Positions 5,297 to 6,897 of a DNA stretch of 6,897 bases are shown in pieces. This DNA is from an uncultured Clostridium sp. Its GTDB lineage: Bacteria; Bacillota; Clostridia; Lachnospirales; Lachnospiraceae. The DNA lies in contig CAUCIO010000119.1 in assembly GCA_958442925.1 (NCBI GenBank), positions 1 through 6,897 on the forward strand, read 5' to 3'. How positions within the stretch are numbered: the stretch's first letter is position 1; every line of letters begins with the position of its first letter. Position numbers and translations under genes: made by a program. The notes beneath the pieces were generated by a model. The model did not search any database, had not been told where the DNA came from, and saw only the letters and a program-made list of their open reading frames with translations.

Positions 5297-6313
5297 TTAG
5301 CTTCTGTATCCATTCGGATTTGCTGACTGCCAGCGCCATGAATCTGCACACATCTCTTCAATGCCGCGCTCGGCCTCCCATCCCAACTCTTTTTTCGCTT
5401 TGGAAGCGTCAGCATAGCAGGTTGCAATATCGCCTGGCCTTCTGGGCTTAATTTCGTATTTAATCTCCTTACCGCAGGCCTTCTCGTATGCCTTCACCAC
5501 ATCAAGAACGCTGTATCCCTTTCCTGTTCCCAGGTTATAGATGCACACTCCCGCTTTCTCCTCAATCTTCTTTAAGGCCTTTACATGTCCCACTGCCAAA
5601 TCCACTACATGGATGTAGTCGCGGACACCTGTGCCGTCGTGGGTAGGATAATCGTTGCCAAATACCCCCAGACACTGCAGCTTGCCCACTGCCACCTGGG
5701 CAATATAAGGAACCAGATTATTGGGAATTCCCTTTGGATCCTCTCCGATCAGGCCGCTCTCATGAGCTCCGATTGGGTTAAAGTAACGCAGAAGCACTAC
5801 GTTCCACTCCGGATCAGCCACATGGAAATCTGTCAGAATCTGCTCCAGCATGCTCTTGGTCTGACCGTATGGGTTGGTAATCTGTCCCTTCGGGCACTCT
5901 TCTGTAATCGGTACAAACGCCGGATCTCCATATACTGTGGCAGAAGAACTGAATACAATATTCTTTACTCCATGATTTCTCATCACATCGCACAGAATCA
6001 GAGTTCCTGTAATGTTATTATGATAGTACTCTAACGGTTTTGCCACAGACTCGCCTACTGCCTTCAATCCTGCAAAATGAATGACAGAATCTACTTCCTC
6101 ATTGTCAAAAATTTTATTGAGAGCCTCCCGGTCCAGAATATCTGCCTGATAAAATTTCACCGGTTTTCCCGCAATCTTCTCCACACGTTTTACGGCTTCC
6201 TCACTGGAATTGCAAAGATTGTCAACCACTACTACCTCGTAGCCTGCCTTTAACAGTTCAAGACAGGTATGGCTTCCAATGTAGCCGGCTCCTCCTGTAA
6301 CTAAAATAGACAT
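5297..6313 (-). CDS. galE: UDP-glucose 4-epimerase
   Basis: This enzyme interconverts UDP-glucose and UDP-galactose in the cytoplasm, for the Leland Leloir pathway and for supplying sugars to surface polysaccharides. It has 338 aa, the same length as the Escherichia coli enzyme. The N-terminal NAD-binding Rossmann motif is TGGAGYIGSH (6-15). Catalytic residues fall at the E. coli numbers: Ser124 in FSSSATVYG (121-129), Tyr149 and Lys153 in YGQTK. Further family marks are RYFNPIGAH (176-184), HDGTGVRDYIHVVDLA (225-240) and YNLGTGKGYSVL (259-270). In RRPGDIATCYAD (291-302) the residue aligned with E. coli Tyr299 is Cys299, which may widen specificity to N-acetylated UDP-sugars. AGGAGGA (GGAGG 6322-6326) lies 8 nt before ATG 6313. 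It has its own promoter and terminator, so it appears to be mainly monocistronic. No other galactose gene is in the window. Confidence 0.97.
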   Translation of the reverse strand: MSILVTGGAGYIGSHTCLELLKAGYEVVVVDNLCNSSEEAVKRVEKIAGKPVKFYQADILDREALNKIFDNEEVDSVIHFAGLKAVGESVAKPLEYYHNNITGTLILCDVMRNHGVKNIVFSSSATVYGDPAFVPITEECPKGQITNPYGQTKSMLEQILTDFHVADPEWNVVLLRYFNPIGAHESGLIGEDPKGIPNNLVPYIAQVAVGKLQCLGVFGNDYPTHDGTGVRDYIHVVDLAVGHVKALKKIEEKAGVCIYNLGTGKGYSVLDVVKAYEKACGKEIKYEIKPRRPGDIATCYADASKAKKELGWEAERGIEEMCADSWRWQSANPNGYRS

Positions 6314-6346
6314 AACGTATTCCTCCTATGCTCAGTGTTCCTGTCT

Positions 6347-6375
6347 ATTATATCTGTTATCCGCCTCCAATACAA
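6347..6375 (-). promoter_or_regulatory. Promoter of galE
   Basis: On the minus strand, -10 TATAAT (6347-6352) matches the consensus exactly. It lies 17 bp from -35 TTGTAT (6370-6375), which keeps the TTG. The start would be near 6340, giving a leader of about 27 nt before ATG 6313. The promoter sits in the 90-bp gap after enolase. Confidence 0.68.
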
Positions 6376-6403
6376 TGGAATTTCCGTAAAACTTTGTTCA
6401 AAA

Positions 6404-6897
6404 TTACACAATTTTTGCAGGAAGGCCGAATGCTCCAAAGCCAGGATAGACTGCTGCGTCTCCCAGCTGTTCTTCAATTCTTAAAAGCTGGTTATATTTT
6501 GCAGTTCTCTCGCCTCTGCTGGGCGCTCCCGTCTTAATCTGGCAGACATTGAGAGCTACTGCCAGATCGGAAATTGTCGTGTCCTCCGTCTCCCCAGAGC
6601 GGTGTGAAACAACAGCCCTGTAACCCGCCCTGTGAGCCATCTTCACAGCATTAAGCGTCTCGGAAACCGTTCCTATCTGGTTCAGCTTAATAAGGATAGA
6701 GTTGCCGCATCCCATAGAAATGCCTTTCTGAAGCCTCGCTGTATTTGTGGCAAATAAATCGTCTCCCACCAGCTGTATTCTGCCTCCCAGCCTTTCTGTC
6801 ATCATCTTCCAGCCCTCCCAGTCCTCCTCGTCAAGACCGTCTTCAATGGAATAAATCGGATATTTCTCTGTCAGCTCTTCCCAGTGAGCCACCAGCT
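6404..6897 (-). CDS. eno: Enolase, C-terminal part (start outside window)
   Basis: About 163 C-terminal residues are visible, running off the right edge; the intact enzyme is about 430 aa. It converts 2-phosphoglycerate to phosphoenolpyruvate in glycolysis. Diagnostic stretches are YSIEDGLDEEDW and QLVGDDLFATN, whose Glu and Asp are Mg2+ ligands. SILIKLNQIGT carries the catalytic Lys, and SHRSGETEDTTI is the substrate-binding His-Arg-Ser loop. IKTGAPSRGERTAKYNQLLRIEE is the family's C-terminal signature. The end (GFGAFGLPAKIV) replaces the more usual short basic tail, but this region varies between species. A GTG at 6892 is an internal Val codon, not a start, since the reading frame continues upstream with CTG. 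I see no convincing terminator between its stop and the galE promoter, so some read-through into galE is possible. Confidence 0.96.
   Translation of the reverse strand, partial: LVAHWEELTEKYPIYSIEDGLDEEDWEGWKMMTERLGGRIQLVGDDLFATNTARLQKGISMGCGNSILIKLNQIGTVSETLNAVKMAHRAGYRAVVSHRSGETEDTTISDLAVALNVCQIKTGAPSRGERTAKYNQLLRIEEQLGDAAVYPGFGAFGLPAKIV

Noticed and set aside
5585..6034. Plus-strand open frame of 149 codons inside galE
   Set aside because: It lies entirely opposite a well-conserved gene, has no recognisable domain and is a frame shadow.
6391..6403. GAACAAAGTTTT on the minus strand as another LexA box near galE
   Set aside because: Only one half (GAAC) matches; the GTTC half is missing and enolase/galE are not expected SOS genes.
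6400..6415. AAAATT/AATTTT inverted repeat at the enolase stop as a terminator
   Set aside because: The stem is only six A/T pairs with a 4-nt loop, overlaps coding sequence and is not followed by a T-run.

Overview
The window reads as a moderate-GC Clostridia genome, most likely a gut Lachnospiraceae or close relative. The evidence is strong GGAGG-type ribosome sites before every start, Firmicutes-style promoters and operators, a YtrA-type GntR regulator with its ABC transporter, and the paired radical-SAM/DUF4130 genes. No rRNA or tRNA places it more precisely, so the family assignment is an inference. All six genes lie on the minus strand, so transcription runs from high to low coordinates. 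I found no mobile element, CRISPR array, tRNA or rRNA, and no gene-free stretch over 300 bases. The gaps are 6314-6403, 5116-5296, 3588-3606 and 2699-2825.

In transcription order, the window opens at its right edge with the C-terminal part of enolase (eno, 6404-6897, start outside). A complete UDP-glucose 4-epimerase gene (galE, 5297-6313) follows with its own promoter. It ends in a strong rho-independent terminator (5223-5269).

Next is a two-gene unit (5115-2826) of a radical SAM protein of the TIGR03916 type (about 502 aa) and a DUF4130/TIGR03915-type protein (253 aa). This pair is predicted to act on DNA but, as far as I know, has no assigned reaction. Its promoter (-35 TTGCGA, 17 bp, extended -10 TAAAAT) has a palindromic LexA/SOS-like box (GAAC-N4-GTTC) over the expected transcription start. 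The radical SAM protein also carries a helix-hairpin-helix DNA-binding element and a C-terminal QLSLF, which matches the consensus peptide for binding the DnaN sliding clamp. Together these suggest a damage-inducible, replication-linked DNA repair or modification pair, and this is the most interesting part of the window.

The last unit (2790 to beyond position 1) is a translationally coupled operon of a YtrA-subfamily GntR repressor, a YtrB-like ABC ATPase and a large membrane permease cut by the left edge. A good sigma-A promoter (TTGACG-17-TATGAT) is followed by a 9-bp-arm inverted repeat over the predicted start point, as expected for autorepression by the first gene product.

Two automatic starts should be shortened: the radical SAM gene begins at 5115 rather than 5163, and the ABC ATPase begins at 2301 rather than 2346.
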